This document shows, in pieces, positions 28,301-34,327 of a stretch of DNA of 34,327 nucleotides. This stretch comes from a virus. The DNA lies in IMG/VR virus record IMGVR_UViG_3300007735_000650, positions 1 through 34,327 of that record. One strand, 5' to 3'. The position numbers and the translations under genes were made by a program. The notes beneath the pieces are model-generated. The model ran no database searches and had not been told where the DNA came from. It saw nothing but the letters and a program-made list of their open reading frames with translations. How positions within the stretch are numbered: the first letter of the stretch is position 1; each line of letters begins with the position of its first letter.

Positions 28301-31082
28301 AAGTTGTATCGACAACAGCCTTAGTGTCTTTGGTTGTTTGTCGGTATGCGTCTTGGAGAACTTTTTCACCAGCCTTTAAATCCTGGGCCTCTTTAACTGA
28401 AACATATCCGCTAAAACTCAGTCGCGTTCGTGCCCCCGCAGCCATCGGCAGGTTTTCTACTGGGGGAATTGCTTCTAAGGGACGACCACCTTCAATATTT
28501 TGGCGGATCGAAGTAAGAGATTGTAAGCCTTGTTGGGCTATGCCAAGCAATCCAGTTAACCGGAGAACTTCAGAAATAGCGTTACCGATATTCTGCAAAT
28601 TGACGGGGCTTTGGATAATCTTTATAAAATTTGCTGCTGCGTTAGAGAACGCGGATAGCGCGCCTGAACCATCTGGTGTTTTTTCAATAATAACTTTCAT
28701 TTCTGATTGAATTTTAGAAAGTTTTTCTACAAAATCCGCTAGAGGCATTTCCCCTTTTTTAACACTTTCATACCAAGCGTTTAGGTTTTCTACAGCCTTA
28801 CTAATCTGCGTGTTATACGCAGGGAGCGCCCCTGCTGCTTGTTGTAAGGAACTGACAACTTGAAAAAACTCCGCTTTGGGCATGATAGAAGAAAGGCGAT
28901 TCTGAGCCTCTTCTATCCGAGTTTCAAGTTCTTTTACACTCCTCTTGGCCTCTTCTTCCTGCACTTTGAGCGCCATAACCAGCGCCTTGGAAGCCTCATA
29001 CCCAAGTTTCCTGTAAGAAGTAATCAGCTTTTCGAAATCACTTTCTGCACTCGAAGCCGCTCGCGAAGTCCCAGATATCAAAGCGGCGTTTACCGCAGTA
29101 ATGCGGTCGGACAAATTCGCGTATGTTTTGTCAAACTGCTTTACTGCGTTATCAAATTGATCCAAGTCTCTCGCAGGGCCGCGCATCAAACCCGCGATAC
29201 CCGCACCAACCGCTGCAACGGCGATGCTGATGGCTACCCACTTAGATGCTAGTGCCGTTAGAATACGAACGAAACCAACAGCGGCAAACGCAGTAAGCGC
29301 CCCCGCCACCAAATCAAGGTTATTGGCTAGAGTTACAAGCGACTTAGCAAGGACTTCAACCGCGCCAGATTCACGGGCGGTTTCAATCAACTTGCGGATT
29401 TGGTCGGTAGTAGAAATTAACGCTTCATCAAAACCTGCTTCCTTGAAAAGCATATTGGTTTTAGTCAATTCGGTCGTGAGCCTGCCGAACGCAGAACCAA
29501 CAGACTGCGACGTGCGGTTGAGGGTTTCCGCGCCACCAGAAAGTGCATAAATCTGTCGAACAAATTCTACTGCGTAGCGTCTTGTATCGATTGTGCCTTC
29601 TTCAAAACGCTTATTCAAATCAGATTGCTTGCCGTCAACCTTAGTGACAGCCCGTTCAAGTGCCGCCATAGCCACGGGAAGTCGGTCGCCCATTTGATTT
29701 CGCACTTCTTCAGCCATGAACTTGCCCTTGGACATGGACTGTTCAAGAGCGCGGATGACGCCCATTGTCTCAGCAGAAGAAAGTCCGAAGTTACGAGAGG
29801 CACCTACCAACTCAGAGAAGACTTCTCGTGTCTCTGCGCCTTGGAAGCCTGCGCCCTTCATAGCTAGAGATAGGCGCGCAAAAGAGTTGCCTACATCGCC
29901 AACAGCAAAGCCAACTCGGTTTGCTTCTTCAAAAAGGAAATTAAGATTACGTTGAAAACCAAGAGAGCCTTCTGAAACGGTTTTTAGCGTATTAACAAAC
30001 TTATCAATTTCTAAGCCCGCTTGAATGATCTCACGCAACGCGAGGGTGCCTGAAAGCGCGCTAAGAGCGGCAGTGGTGCTGAAAACAACGCGACTAAAGC
30101 CGCCCAACGAAGCATTGGCAGCGCCAAAAGCCGCCGAGAAGACGCGGGCATTATCGCTGATGCGAGGTAGCAACCCTCCTACGCGGGCAATTTCGCTGCT
30201 CAGCCCCCGCATGGTTGCCTTGAACGCGCCCGCAGCCCTGTCAGCCTCAAGGCTCTTTACGCCGTGGGTATTCAGTGCCGAAGTATATCGCGCTAAGGCC
30301 ACTTCTGCTTGCCGTATGATGCCAGCCCCTGTTTCGGGCGAAAGCTGCCTACCTGCGCGCAAAATGATGCCTTGGGCAGCCCCTTGCGCCTGTTGCAATT
30401 TGGCTTGTAAAGCACGCGCCGATTTGTCAATCTGAGCAGTCGCTTTCTTTTCCTGATCCGCATAGAAAGAAGCGAGATCATTTTGCCGCCCTGTTCCACC
30501 GGATGTAAGTCGGTCAATCAGGCTCTGATACCCACCGGCCTGCCGAAAAACGGCGCGAGACCCCTGCATCGCTTCTTTCGCCGCGCGCACAGCTTCCGCC
30601 GCGTTCTTCTTAGCCTCCGTTGCGCGCTGGTTCTCAAGTTTAATAACAGAGTCAATGCCCGTCTTAGTCTGCTCAATCGCTTGATTGTAGCGGCGCGTTG
30701 CCCGGTCTATCTGAATCGTAGTCGCATTGACGTTGCTTGCCACGCGGTTATACTGCTCAAAAGCACGATTAACGCGGTTCATAGTGTCCGCGCGCATACC
30801 TTCTGATAATGCGTGCTTGTTAACTAGGCGGGTAACCTGCTCATATTTCTTGGCGCCTTCTTCGAGGCGCTTTTCCATTTTTGCGAACGCGCTCTCGCTC
30901 TTTGAAGCCCACTTTTCAAGAGACTGCGCGGACTGAGATTGCTTTGCAGACGCCGCGCCAATATTACCTACAGACTTCTCTACCTTAGCCGCAACCGCCG
31001 CAAGTTTATCCAACGCCTGAACTGCGGCGCTGACCGACTTGGTATCAACTTTGACTGTAAGATTAGCAACTGAATCCGACAA
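25359..31082 (-). CDS. Tape measure protein, 1907 aa
   Basis: This is the longest gene. Residues 1-340 are coiled-coil rich. About 350-530 match the tape-measure N-terminal domain (NTLKTVSEGSLGFQRNLNFL, EANRVGFAVGDVGNSFARLS, SMSKGKFMAEEVRNQMGDRL). A hydrophobic stretch lies near 587-630, more coiled coils follow, then a long Gly/Ala-rich hydrophobic region near 1194-1344 (27.05-27.5 kb) and a C-terminal coiled coil. It sets tail length and helps DNA entry. At about 0.15 nm per residue it predicts a tail near 285 nm, long for a siphovirus. It starts 2 nt after the chaperone frame ends. Confidence 0.93.
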   Translation of the reverse strand: MSDSVANLTVKVDTKSVSAAVQALDKLAAVAAKVEKSVGNIGAASAKQSQSAQSLEKWASKSESAFAKMEKRLEEGAKKYEQVTRLVNKHALSEGMRADTMNRVNRAFEQYNRVASNVNATTIQIDRATRRYNQAIEQTKTGIDSVIKLENQRATEAKKNAAEAVRAAKEAMQGSRAVFRQAGGYQSLIDRLTSGGTGRQNDLASFYADQEKKATAQIDKSARALQAKLQQAQGAAQGIILRAGRQLSPETGAGIIRQAEVALARYTSALNTHGVKSLEADRAAGAFKATMRGLSSEIARVGGLLPRISDNARVFSAAFGAANASLGGFSRVVFSTTAALSALSGTLALREIIQAGLEIDKFVNTLKTVSEGSLGFQRNLNFLFEEANRVGFAVGDVGNSFARLSLAMKGAGFQGAETREVFSELVGASRNFGLSSAETMGVIRALEQSMSKGKFMAEEVRNQMGDRLPVAMAALERAVTKVDGKQSDLNKRFEEGTIDTRRYAVEFVRQIYALSGGAETLNRTSQSVGSAFGRLTTELTKTNMLFKEAGFDEALISTTDQIRKLIETARESGAVEVLAKSLVTLANNLDLVAGALTAFAAVGFVRILTALASKWVAISIAVAAVGAGIAGLMRGPARDLDQFDNAVKQFDKTYANLSDRITAVNAALISGTSRAASSAESDFEKLITSYRKLGYEASKALVMALKVQEEEAKRSVKELETRIEEAQNRLSSIMPKAEFFQVVSSLQQAAGALPAYNTQISKAVENLNAWYESVKKGEMPLADFVEKLSKIQSEMKVIIEKTPDGSGALSAFSNAAANFIKIIQSPVNLQNIGNAISEVLRLTGLLGIAQQGLQSLTSIRQNIEGGRPLEAIPPVENLPMAAGARTRLSFSGYVSVKEAQDLKAGEKVLQDAYRQTTKDTKAVVDTTLFLEQVRAAAAAKIPGAQKILDDYNEALARNDKKASGAEKSLRKYTETLEIEIQTHQGLLDAYKQSTLAGEDMEVQIKAQTKALDYGVKGSEAYKKALAAILPLMRERTQQEKDTEAVKANTKQREDEIALLEKERSLLGESVVFREQELAAFRARQQLKGSDPGVVAEAEQLARKTVKLREENQHLDNSYRELANIGVKAFEQVGDAITEAFAKGEIRALNFGNVIRGVMSSIIQSILRLGIVNPIINSIFAGTSLPTLGAGLSVMGGAGAAAGGGPGIMQMLGLSSLIPKEGIFGSLGLTGPGGLLSTQIFAPSGVSPATASLFMDASGVAVAPATGGLTLGGFLGAAGLGFGAGTFLNSMIGGNQTGGMVGSGLGSAAGALLAGAGLLGPLGPIAAALIGGLAGGGLGGLFGPKESSNGFSYAIRSQNGLLAMTDMYYNEQGRAQFQEASAKIPAINAYLKQRGLTVSGARAVGGNKYGMGNLGYGEAASFDQALASFQFAATANEELNKALSTRSFAGPEKLQEFVDGFIALQDTIKGLTEDPVPEFKKQMDALIDSFAQAAAKAREYGVNEEELLAARDKAIAKLEEQRNLSLRDMALGLEIRRLTAQGMDQEVERIQMSYNAQKEIESFTASIDALGITAEEKSKLLIALEETQAIEREKVIKESTKNIRDYLDSLRTSSELSGTTGMGRLTAAQDLFNRDLAAAQAGDKEAISRITQSADTLLNLARSIYGSTASFYDIRNQVVPGLEGLVNAPPTSGPQSLMNLADVPLVSEVLGARQDAALTESLGYSQRFDEKLAALLPIAEDIRDAVQQANQDLSTSVGSIGVGDYMSPDSNSSGSFGGSIESHGTMPAALGAVMKYGRVTAYAYGGIPDFVNSPTMAPMALFGEAGPEAIMPLRRGADGRLGVEVNSNGSQAVVAELRAVRNEIVNLRETVDENDRDQGAALVDVVSDLRIQIGELREELRTTRLRAQ

Positions 31083-31084
31083 CC

Positions 31085-31498
31085 CTACCCCCGTCTAGTC
31101 GATCTCTTTGGCGCAGGCATAACTTCGGATTTCTTTGCCGCGTCCTTCGCTGCCCTCGCTGCTTTGGCAAGGTCGGCTTGAGCATTGAGGAACGCGCTGT
31201 CAATAACTTTTATAGCGCGTATCTCATATGGAAGCAATACACGGCCTGATAACCTTATATACGCTTCAATCTCCAAATATGTCAAAGGATTTGGCGAAAA
31301 GCCGTTTGAGCCCCGCGTTGCCTGCAAGTCAAAGAAACTTCCCCACGCAAAAGTAAATTCTTCAGGCATTGGGGGAATATCAAGCCTCGCCTCCAGTTCA
31401 AGGCGTTGCTGCCGTGAAGCTGGATCGTTTCTCCTAGATAAAACGCCTAAAGCACGAGTGAGGCTGTCAACCTCACTCGTGCCATCTTCCTTCTTCAA
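31085..31498 (-). CDS. Tail assembly chaperone, T-type frame (read by +1 frameshift)
   Basis: The annotated-style frame has 137 residues from a TTG with a poor ribosome-binding site. The frame is open upstream to 31552, where it meets the end of the G-type gene, so it is probably made as a G-T fusion by +1 frameshifting at 31551-31559. TYLEIEAYIRLSGRVLLPYE is typical of siphophage second chaperones. The C-terminus is Ala/Lys-rich. G and GT chaperones coat the tape measure and recruit tail-tube protein. The fusion would be about 288 residues. Confidence 0.75.
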   Translation of the reverse strand: MKKEDGTSEVDSLTRALGVLSRRNDPASRQQRLELEARLDIPPMPEEFTFAWGSFFDLQATRGSNGFSPNPLTYLEIEAYIRLSGRVLLPYEIRAIKVIDSAFLNAQADLAKAARAAKDAAKKSEVMPAPKRSTRRG

Positions 31499-31550
31499 AT
31501 TAAGCGCGAAATAACTTTCCGCGTGGTCTTTGAGAAGGTCTAGGCTATCC

Positions 31551-31559
31551 TCAAAGAAA
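31551..31559 (-). other. Putative +1 programmed frameshift site (TTT-CTT-TGA)
   Basis: The G-type gene ends ACG-TTT-CTT-TGA. CTT-TGA is the slippery/stop pair of bacterial prfB. Skipping one base gives GAG-GAT-AGC and so on, 18 open codons that join the T-type frame. No upstream Shine-Dalgarno stimulator like that of prfB is visible. Confidence 0.65.
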
Positions 31560-31952
31560 CGTGGCGCGGTCGTCTAGCGCCTCGCTGACCTGCTCCTTGA
31601 TCCACGAGAAACGCAGGTCGGTATAGACGGTGCGTGCAGCAGTATCAGATAGCGGCACATTTAGCGGCGTGCCGTCAAGGCCGATCAGATACCAATCCTT
31701 CGTAGCGGCAACCAGCGCCTCAGCCCGCTCGGCCTCAAGCTCATCAGCCGTCATAGTGACGCGCCCACGCATCTTGAGGCGCTTGTTGAGTGCCGCCTTC
31801 TGCACCCGCTGCACTTCAGGGCTGTCTAGGCTGACAACGGAGATAAAGGCTTCCTTGCCATCTGCATCGCGCAGCGGTTGGCGCGTCTTTGGGTGTAGAA
31901 TAGTGACGGGGACGGCGTTGGAGACATCGACGGCGAGGGCGTCAAGGGACAT
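31551..31952 (-). CDS. Tail assembly chaperone, G-type
   Basis: The 133-residue product precedes the T-type frame and tape measure, the fixed place of gpG-like chaperones. It contains PVTILHPKTRQPLRDADGKE, AFISVVSLDSPEVQRVQ, a charged helix (ELEAERAEALVAA) and DWYLIGLDGTPL, typical of tail chaperones of this type. It ends ATFL at a CTT-TGA frameshift site. ATG 31952 has GGAGG 11 nt upstream; a TTG at 31961 is too close to it. It is transcribed from a promoter-like element at 31992-32020 just after the tail-tube terminator. Confidence 0.8.
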   Translation of the reverse strand: MSLDALAVDVSNAVPVTILHPKTRQPLRDADGKEAFISVVSLDSPEVQRVQKAALNKRLKMRGRVTMTADELEAERAEALVAATKDWYLIGLDGTPLNVPLSDTAARTVYTDLRFSWIKEQVSEALDDRATFL

Positions 31953-31991
31953 GAGTAGCAAGACCTCCTAGGTCATTGAGGGTGTTTGGTT

Positions 31992-32020
31992 GTTTTGGCT
32001 AAAGAACTTCGTGAAGTCAA
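31992..32020 (-). promoter_or_regulatory. Putative promoter for the tail chaperone/tape-measure operon
   Basis: On the minus strand TTGACTT (32020-32014), 14 bp and GCCAAAAC (31999-31992) match the alphaproteobacterial housekeeping layout TTGACNN-N14-GCTANAWC at most positions. It lies directly after the terminator at 32029-32052. Confidence 0.45.
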
Positions 32021-32023
32021 GTC

Positions 32024-32052
32024 AAAAAAAGAGGCGCCTTTCGGCGCCTCTT
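32024..32052 (-). terminator. Strong intrinsic terminator after the tail-tube gene
   Basis: On the minus strand a 10-bp stem, AAGAGGCGCC/GGCGCCTCTT, with GAAA tetraloop is followed by seven T residues in a row. It ends the tail-tube transcript 24 bp after the stop codon. Confidence 0.92.
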
Positions 32053-32076
32053 ATTTTCTCAAAATACGATTGAGGC

Positions 32077-33273
32077 TTATCCGTTGCCTCGCTGGATGAC
32101 AATAGAGGACGTGCCCTGCGCCGTATTTGCCGTAAGTGGCTTGAGGGCTACGAAAGGCATGGTCACGGTGATGCCGGTATCTGGGCTGTCATCGACATCG
32201 CCACCACTATATTTGATGCGCGGCAGGATCAGGTTGACAAACTCAGTTGTGCTATCAAGCGCGTCCTTATTCTGCAAACGCAGAATCAGCGTGCTTTCAG
32301 TCTCAGACACGAACTTGTTGTGCATCGTGGCGTTGGTGAAGAGGATGGTGATTGTCCCCGTCACGTCAGCAAAACGACCGAACAGAAGGTCAGGCGTGAG
32401 ATTGGTGCCGACAACCTGCGGCCCGGCCATATTGTTGTTGACCGTGATTTCCGCAGCGGTCACGAGGCCAAGCACGCTGCCGCCTTCGTAAAGTTCACCG
32501 TTCACGGCAGCAAACGGAGTAGTCTGCGGCGTTGCGGTGTAAGAAGAAGCAACGGACGATCCAAAGCTAGTGCCATCCTGGCCAATGACGCCGAAGGTCA
32601 CGCCAACTAGGCCCGAAGCAGGGACCGAAATGGTCATCTGGTTGAAGCGCACACCCTTGAACTGCTGATAGAGGCTGCGGTCGGTCAGCCAACGCTCGAT
32701 AGTGAAAGAACGATAGGTGGTCCCAATTTCCACCTTCTGCCCTGCAACACGAATAACGGCGGAAGCGGTTGCGGTCGTTCCGATAGTGCCGGGTTCCACT
32801 TCAATGGTTGAAACGCCGACGCTCAGGGCTGTGAAGAAGCGATCGGTCAAACCAGCAACGGCGGGAGTTGCGCTGACCGCGAACACATCACCGACGCGCA
32901 CACCGTTGGTCGGGAAGTTTGCAGAGCCGCAAGTGATGCGGTTTGTAGCGGAATTAGAGACGACACTTGAAAAATTGACTGAAGCGCCAGAGGCCCAAGT
33001 GCCGCCCATAATTGCCTGGATAAAGTCATCCCAAGACTGCTGCGAAAGTTCGCCCACAATATCGCCAGTTACCGAGCGATACCCATGGCGGATATCCTGG
33101 CGCATACGGTCAGAGCGACGCTCCTCAGACTGGTAGGCTTCCTTCTGAAGATTGACTGAAAAACTTACGTCACGGATGCGCTGAAAAGCAGAACTAACGG
33201 GAGTGGAGCCAAAAACACTTTCGGCAACATACCCGATTTCAGTAAGCGAGCCCGCTGCAATTGAACCGCTCAT
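32077..33273 (-). CDS. Major tail tube protein
   Basis: The 398-residue protein begins MSGSIAAGSLTEIGYVAESV and continues TPVSSAFQRIRDVSFSVNLQ and RHGYRSVTGDIVGELSQQSW, the start of the Phage_tube_2-type tail-tube family. The middle (about 90-165) looks like an inserted beta-domain (VRVGDVFAVSATPAVAGLTD). The C-terminal part has FGRFADVTGTITILFTNATM. It polymerises into the tail tube. It has its own promoter (33340-33368), a leader hairpin and a strong terminator, consistent with high expression. The start follows TTAGGAGAA. Confidence 0.88.
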   Translation of the reverse strand: MSGSIAAGSLTEIGYVAESVFGSTPVSSAFQRIRDVSFSVNLQKEAYQSEERRSDRMRQDIRHGYRSVTGDIVGELSQQSWDDFIQAIMGGTWASGASVNFSSVVSNSATNRITCGSANFPTNGVRVGDVFAVSATPAVAGLTDRFFTALSVGVSTIEVEPGTIGTTATASAVIRVAGQKVEIGTTYRSFTIERWLTDRSLYQQFKGVRFNQMTISVPASGLVGVTFGVIGQDGTSFGSSVASSYTATPQTTPFAAVNGELYEGGSVLGLVTAAEITVNNNMAGPQVVGTNLTPDLLFGRFADVTGTITILFTNATMHNKFVSETESTLILRLQNKDALDSTTEFVNLILPRIKYSGGDVDDSPDTGITVTMPFVALKPLTANTAQGTSSIVIQRGNG

Positions 33274-33281
33274 GTTGTTCT

Positions 33282-33317
33282 CCTAAGAACTTAGGGCGGC
33301 AAAAAATGCGTTGCCGC
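33282..33317 (-). other. Leader hairpins of the tail-tube mRNA
   Basis: GCGGCAA/TTGCCGC (33296-33302 and 33311-33317) forms a 7-bp stem with an 8-nt loop. The palindrome CCTAAG-AA-CTTAGG (33282-33295) overlaps the ribosome-binding site, though its 2-nt loop makes a stable hairpin doubtful. A 5' stem may protect the mRNA. Confidence 0.5.
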
Positions 33318-33339
33318 TAAAAAACTTATACGGCTCCAC

Positions 33340-33368
33340 GTATAATTGAATGTTTTGGCGCAAGTCAA
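33340..33368 (-). promoter_or_regulatory. Strong promoter for the tail-tube gene
   Basis: On the minus strand TTGACT (33368-33363), a 17-bp spacer and TTATAC (33345-33340) form a near-consensus promoter. The -10 is one arm of an inverted repeat, TATACG-N6-CGTATA (33327-33332 and 33339-33344). Confidence 0.7.
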
Positions 33369-33372
33369 TGCG

Positions 33373-33786
33373 TTAAGAAGTCGGGACGTAGGCGAACCAC
33401 GGGACAGTCAAGCGCACCCGCCAAAAACCACCTTCACGGTCGTTCAACGTCATGCTTGGCGTCGCCTCGACATTCACAGTGATACCGCTGTTCACAAGAG
33501 TGCTGCCCCGTGAAAAATGCTGCCTGATGCTCTCAGCCACATCCGAAGCGGGGTTTGGCCCTTGGTCTTGAGGCGAATAGACATCTATCTGATAGATGCC
33601 ACTCTCGAAGTCCATGGCACTCTTGTGGTTCGCAGCAGGGCGTGTTGGCGCGGGCAAGAAGTTGACCCGCAAATGCGTTTCCGTGGTCTTAGGCGTAAAG
33701 GCGATGTTCTCCCACGCCACGTTCGGTAGCGAAGGCAGTGTATTCAGCCTTGCGTTCAAGGCGTTTCTGATAGCCTTCAAACTCAT
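33373..33786 (-). CDS. Tail terminator-like protein (DUF4128-type)
   Basis: The 137-residue product begins MSLKAIRNALNARLNTLPSL and has NVAWENIAFTPKTTETHLRV, GIYQIDVYSPQDQGPNPASD and AESIRQHFSRGSTL, the layout of DUF4128 and other tail terminators that cap the tube and join it to the head. The longer in-frame start at 33834 overlaps the previous gene; ATG 33786 overlaps the gp10-like stop (ATGA) and is preferred. Its position before the tail-tube gene is canonical. Confidence 0.75.
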   Translation of the reverse strand: MSLKAIRNALNARLNTLPSLPNVAWENIAFTPKTTETHLRVNFLPAPTRPAANHKSAMDFESGIYQIDVYSPQDQGPNPASDVAESIRQHFSRGSTLVNSGITVNVEATPSMTLNDREGGFWRVRLTVPWFAYVPTS

Positions 33787-34271
33787 CTGACTGTCCTCGC
33801 CATACGCGCGGCATTGGAGACAAGGGCGGGCCACGTCTTAGCGTTGACGCGCATCATGCCGTAAGGCGCTTGGAAAGAAAAGCCGGTGGGGAGCGTCTTT
33901 ACCCGCCTATCATCTGCAAATTTATACCCGCCAAATTCTAGTTTCCCAATATACCCTACGGTATTGACGAGATAGAGTGTCGTGTGGACACGCGGAGAAT
34001 ATACGGCATACATTTGCGAAGCAACGGAGATAGTTCTTGCTCCGTTCGGGTCAAGCCCTGTATCATTAGATGTTAAATTAGAATCAAAACCGGCAACCCA
34101 TCCGCCTCTAGCGCGCCCTACGCTATTTGGATCGTGCATACCAAAAGGTAGGTCAATTGGAGTAGCCTTGACGATATTGGTGGCGAGTTTGGTTGCAGCA
34201 CCAGATACCGTGCGAGCAAGTCGGCGTTCCGTCCTTTGAGAGAAAGCGGTGACTTGCTCAGCGAACGTCAT
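33783..34271 (-). CDS. HK97 gp10-like head-tail / tail completion protein
   Basis: The 162-residue protein has FSQRTERRLARTVSGAATKL, NIVKATPIDLP and GRARGGWVAGFDSNL, then VNTVGYIGKLEFGGY and a C-terminal FQAPYGMMRVNAKTW. This matches the HK97-gp10-like family of neck or tail-completion proteins, including a GxxLxxGWx-like step and a [V/N]xxYxxxLExG-type motif. It lies just upstream of the tail terminator, with ATGA overlaps on both sides. Confidence 0.78.
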   Translation of the reverse strand: MTFAEQVTAFSQRTERRLARTVSGAATKLATNIVKATPIDLPFGMHDPNSVGRARGGWVAGFDSNLTSNDTGLDPNGARTISVASQMYAVYSPRVHTTLYLVNTVGYIGKLEFGGYKFADDRRVKTLPTGFSFQAPYGMMRVNAKTWPALVSNAARMARTVR

Positions 34272-34327
34272 CGCCGCGCCACAATGCGGTACATGACAAC
34301 CGTGCCACTTTCAGGGATCGGCTGCAC
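34268..34327 (-). CDS. C-terminal fragment, probable head-tail joining protein
   Basis: Only the last 19 codons lie in the window (ending TVVMYRIVARR). The stop overlaps the gp10-like ATG as ATGA. By gene order in siphophages, a head-tail adaptor or joining protein is expected here. The fragment is too short to identify from sequence alone. Confidence 0.5.
   Translation of the reverse strand: MQPIPESGTVVMYRIVARR

Noticed and set aside
26415-30936. Many plus-strand frames of 60-136 codons inside the tape-measure gene
   Set aside because: They are antisense to a 1907-codon gene with clear tape-measure features, have low-complexity Ser/Arg/Pro content and lack conserved motifs.
31551-31575. 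Lambda-type -1 slippery heptamer at the end of the G-type chaperone
   Set aside because: No X-XXY-YYZ heptamer is present in frame, and a -1 shift would not enter the T-type frame; the frame relation requires +1 or -2.

Overview
The window looks like part of the genome of a long-tailed (siphovirus-type) phage of an alphaproteobacterium. It carries terminase, portal, coat, tail-tube, tail-chaperone, tape-measure, tail-tip, lysis and tRNA genes and no cellular housekeeping genes. The host guess rests on three things: promoter-like sites in the left arm that match the Caulobacter-type housekeeping sigma pattern (TTGAC-N14-GCTANA), a SleB-type cell-wall hydrolase of the form common in alphaproteobacteria, and the GC-rich coding style of the left arm. 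The genus cannot be read from the sequence. DNA polymerase, helicase and primase genes are not in the window, so it is incomplete.

Layout. (1) Positions 1-412: a tandem array of 22 copies of an 8-bp unit that runs off the left edge, then a short array of AACCGGCGG elements, an A-rich stretch and a promoter. (2) Positions 413-10107, all plus strand: a dense accessory/early arm of mostly small unknown proteins. Recognisable members are a zinc-finger protein, an M20/M28-like metallopeptidase, a small HTH protein, a SleB-like hydrolase, a repeat-rich DUF7666-like protein, a ParB-like protein, a Xer-like tyrosine recombinase, a SLOG/DUF2493 protein and ThyX. Several genes share near-identical promoter or ribosome-binding leaders. 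(3) Positions 10104-12124, minus strand: TerL and TerS. (4) Positions 12266-17368, plus strand: portal, an MptE/DUF115-like protein, scaffold and a P22-like coat protein. Two small conserved phage genes sit inside this block on the opposite strand (14557-15101). (5) Positions 17422-21233, minus strand: holin, GH24 lysozyme, overlapping spanin-like pair, HTH-phosphoesterase, dNMP-kinase-like protein, a small protein, tRNA-Met/Ile(CAU), a deaminase and tRNA-Leu(CAA), ending at a bidirectional terminator. (6) Positions 21300-34327, minus strand: the tail module, read from the right edge (head-tail joining fragment, gp10-like, tail terminator, tail tube, tail chaperones, 1907-residue tape measure, three tail-tip/fibre proteins).

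How it fits together. Packaging, head and tail are separate, oppositely oriented blocks driven by divergent promoters (12160-12225). The two most abundant virion proteins, coat and tail tube, each lie between their own promoter-like region and a strong intrinsic terminator, which would let them be expressed above their neighbours. ThyX, the deaminase and the dNMP kinase point to phage control of thymidylate and dNTP supply.

Most interesting signals: a prfB-like CUU-UGA site that would fuse the two tail chaperones by +1 frameshifting; a four-way-junction RNA in the coat-protein leader; a strand-biased 9-mer (AACCGGCGG) confined to the left arm; tRNAs that abut or overlap the stop codons of upstream genes; and an antisense gene pair inside the head operon.
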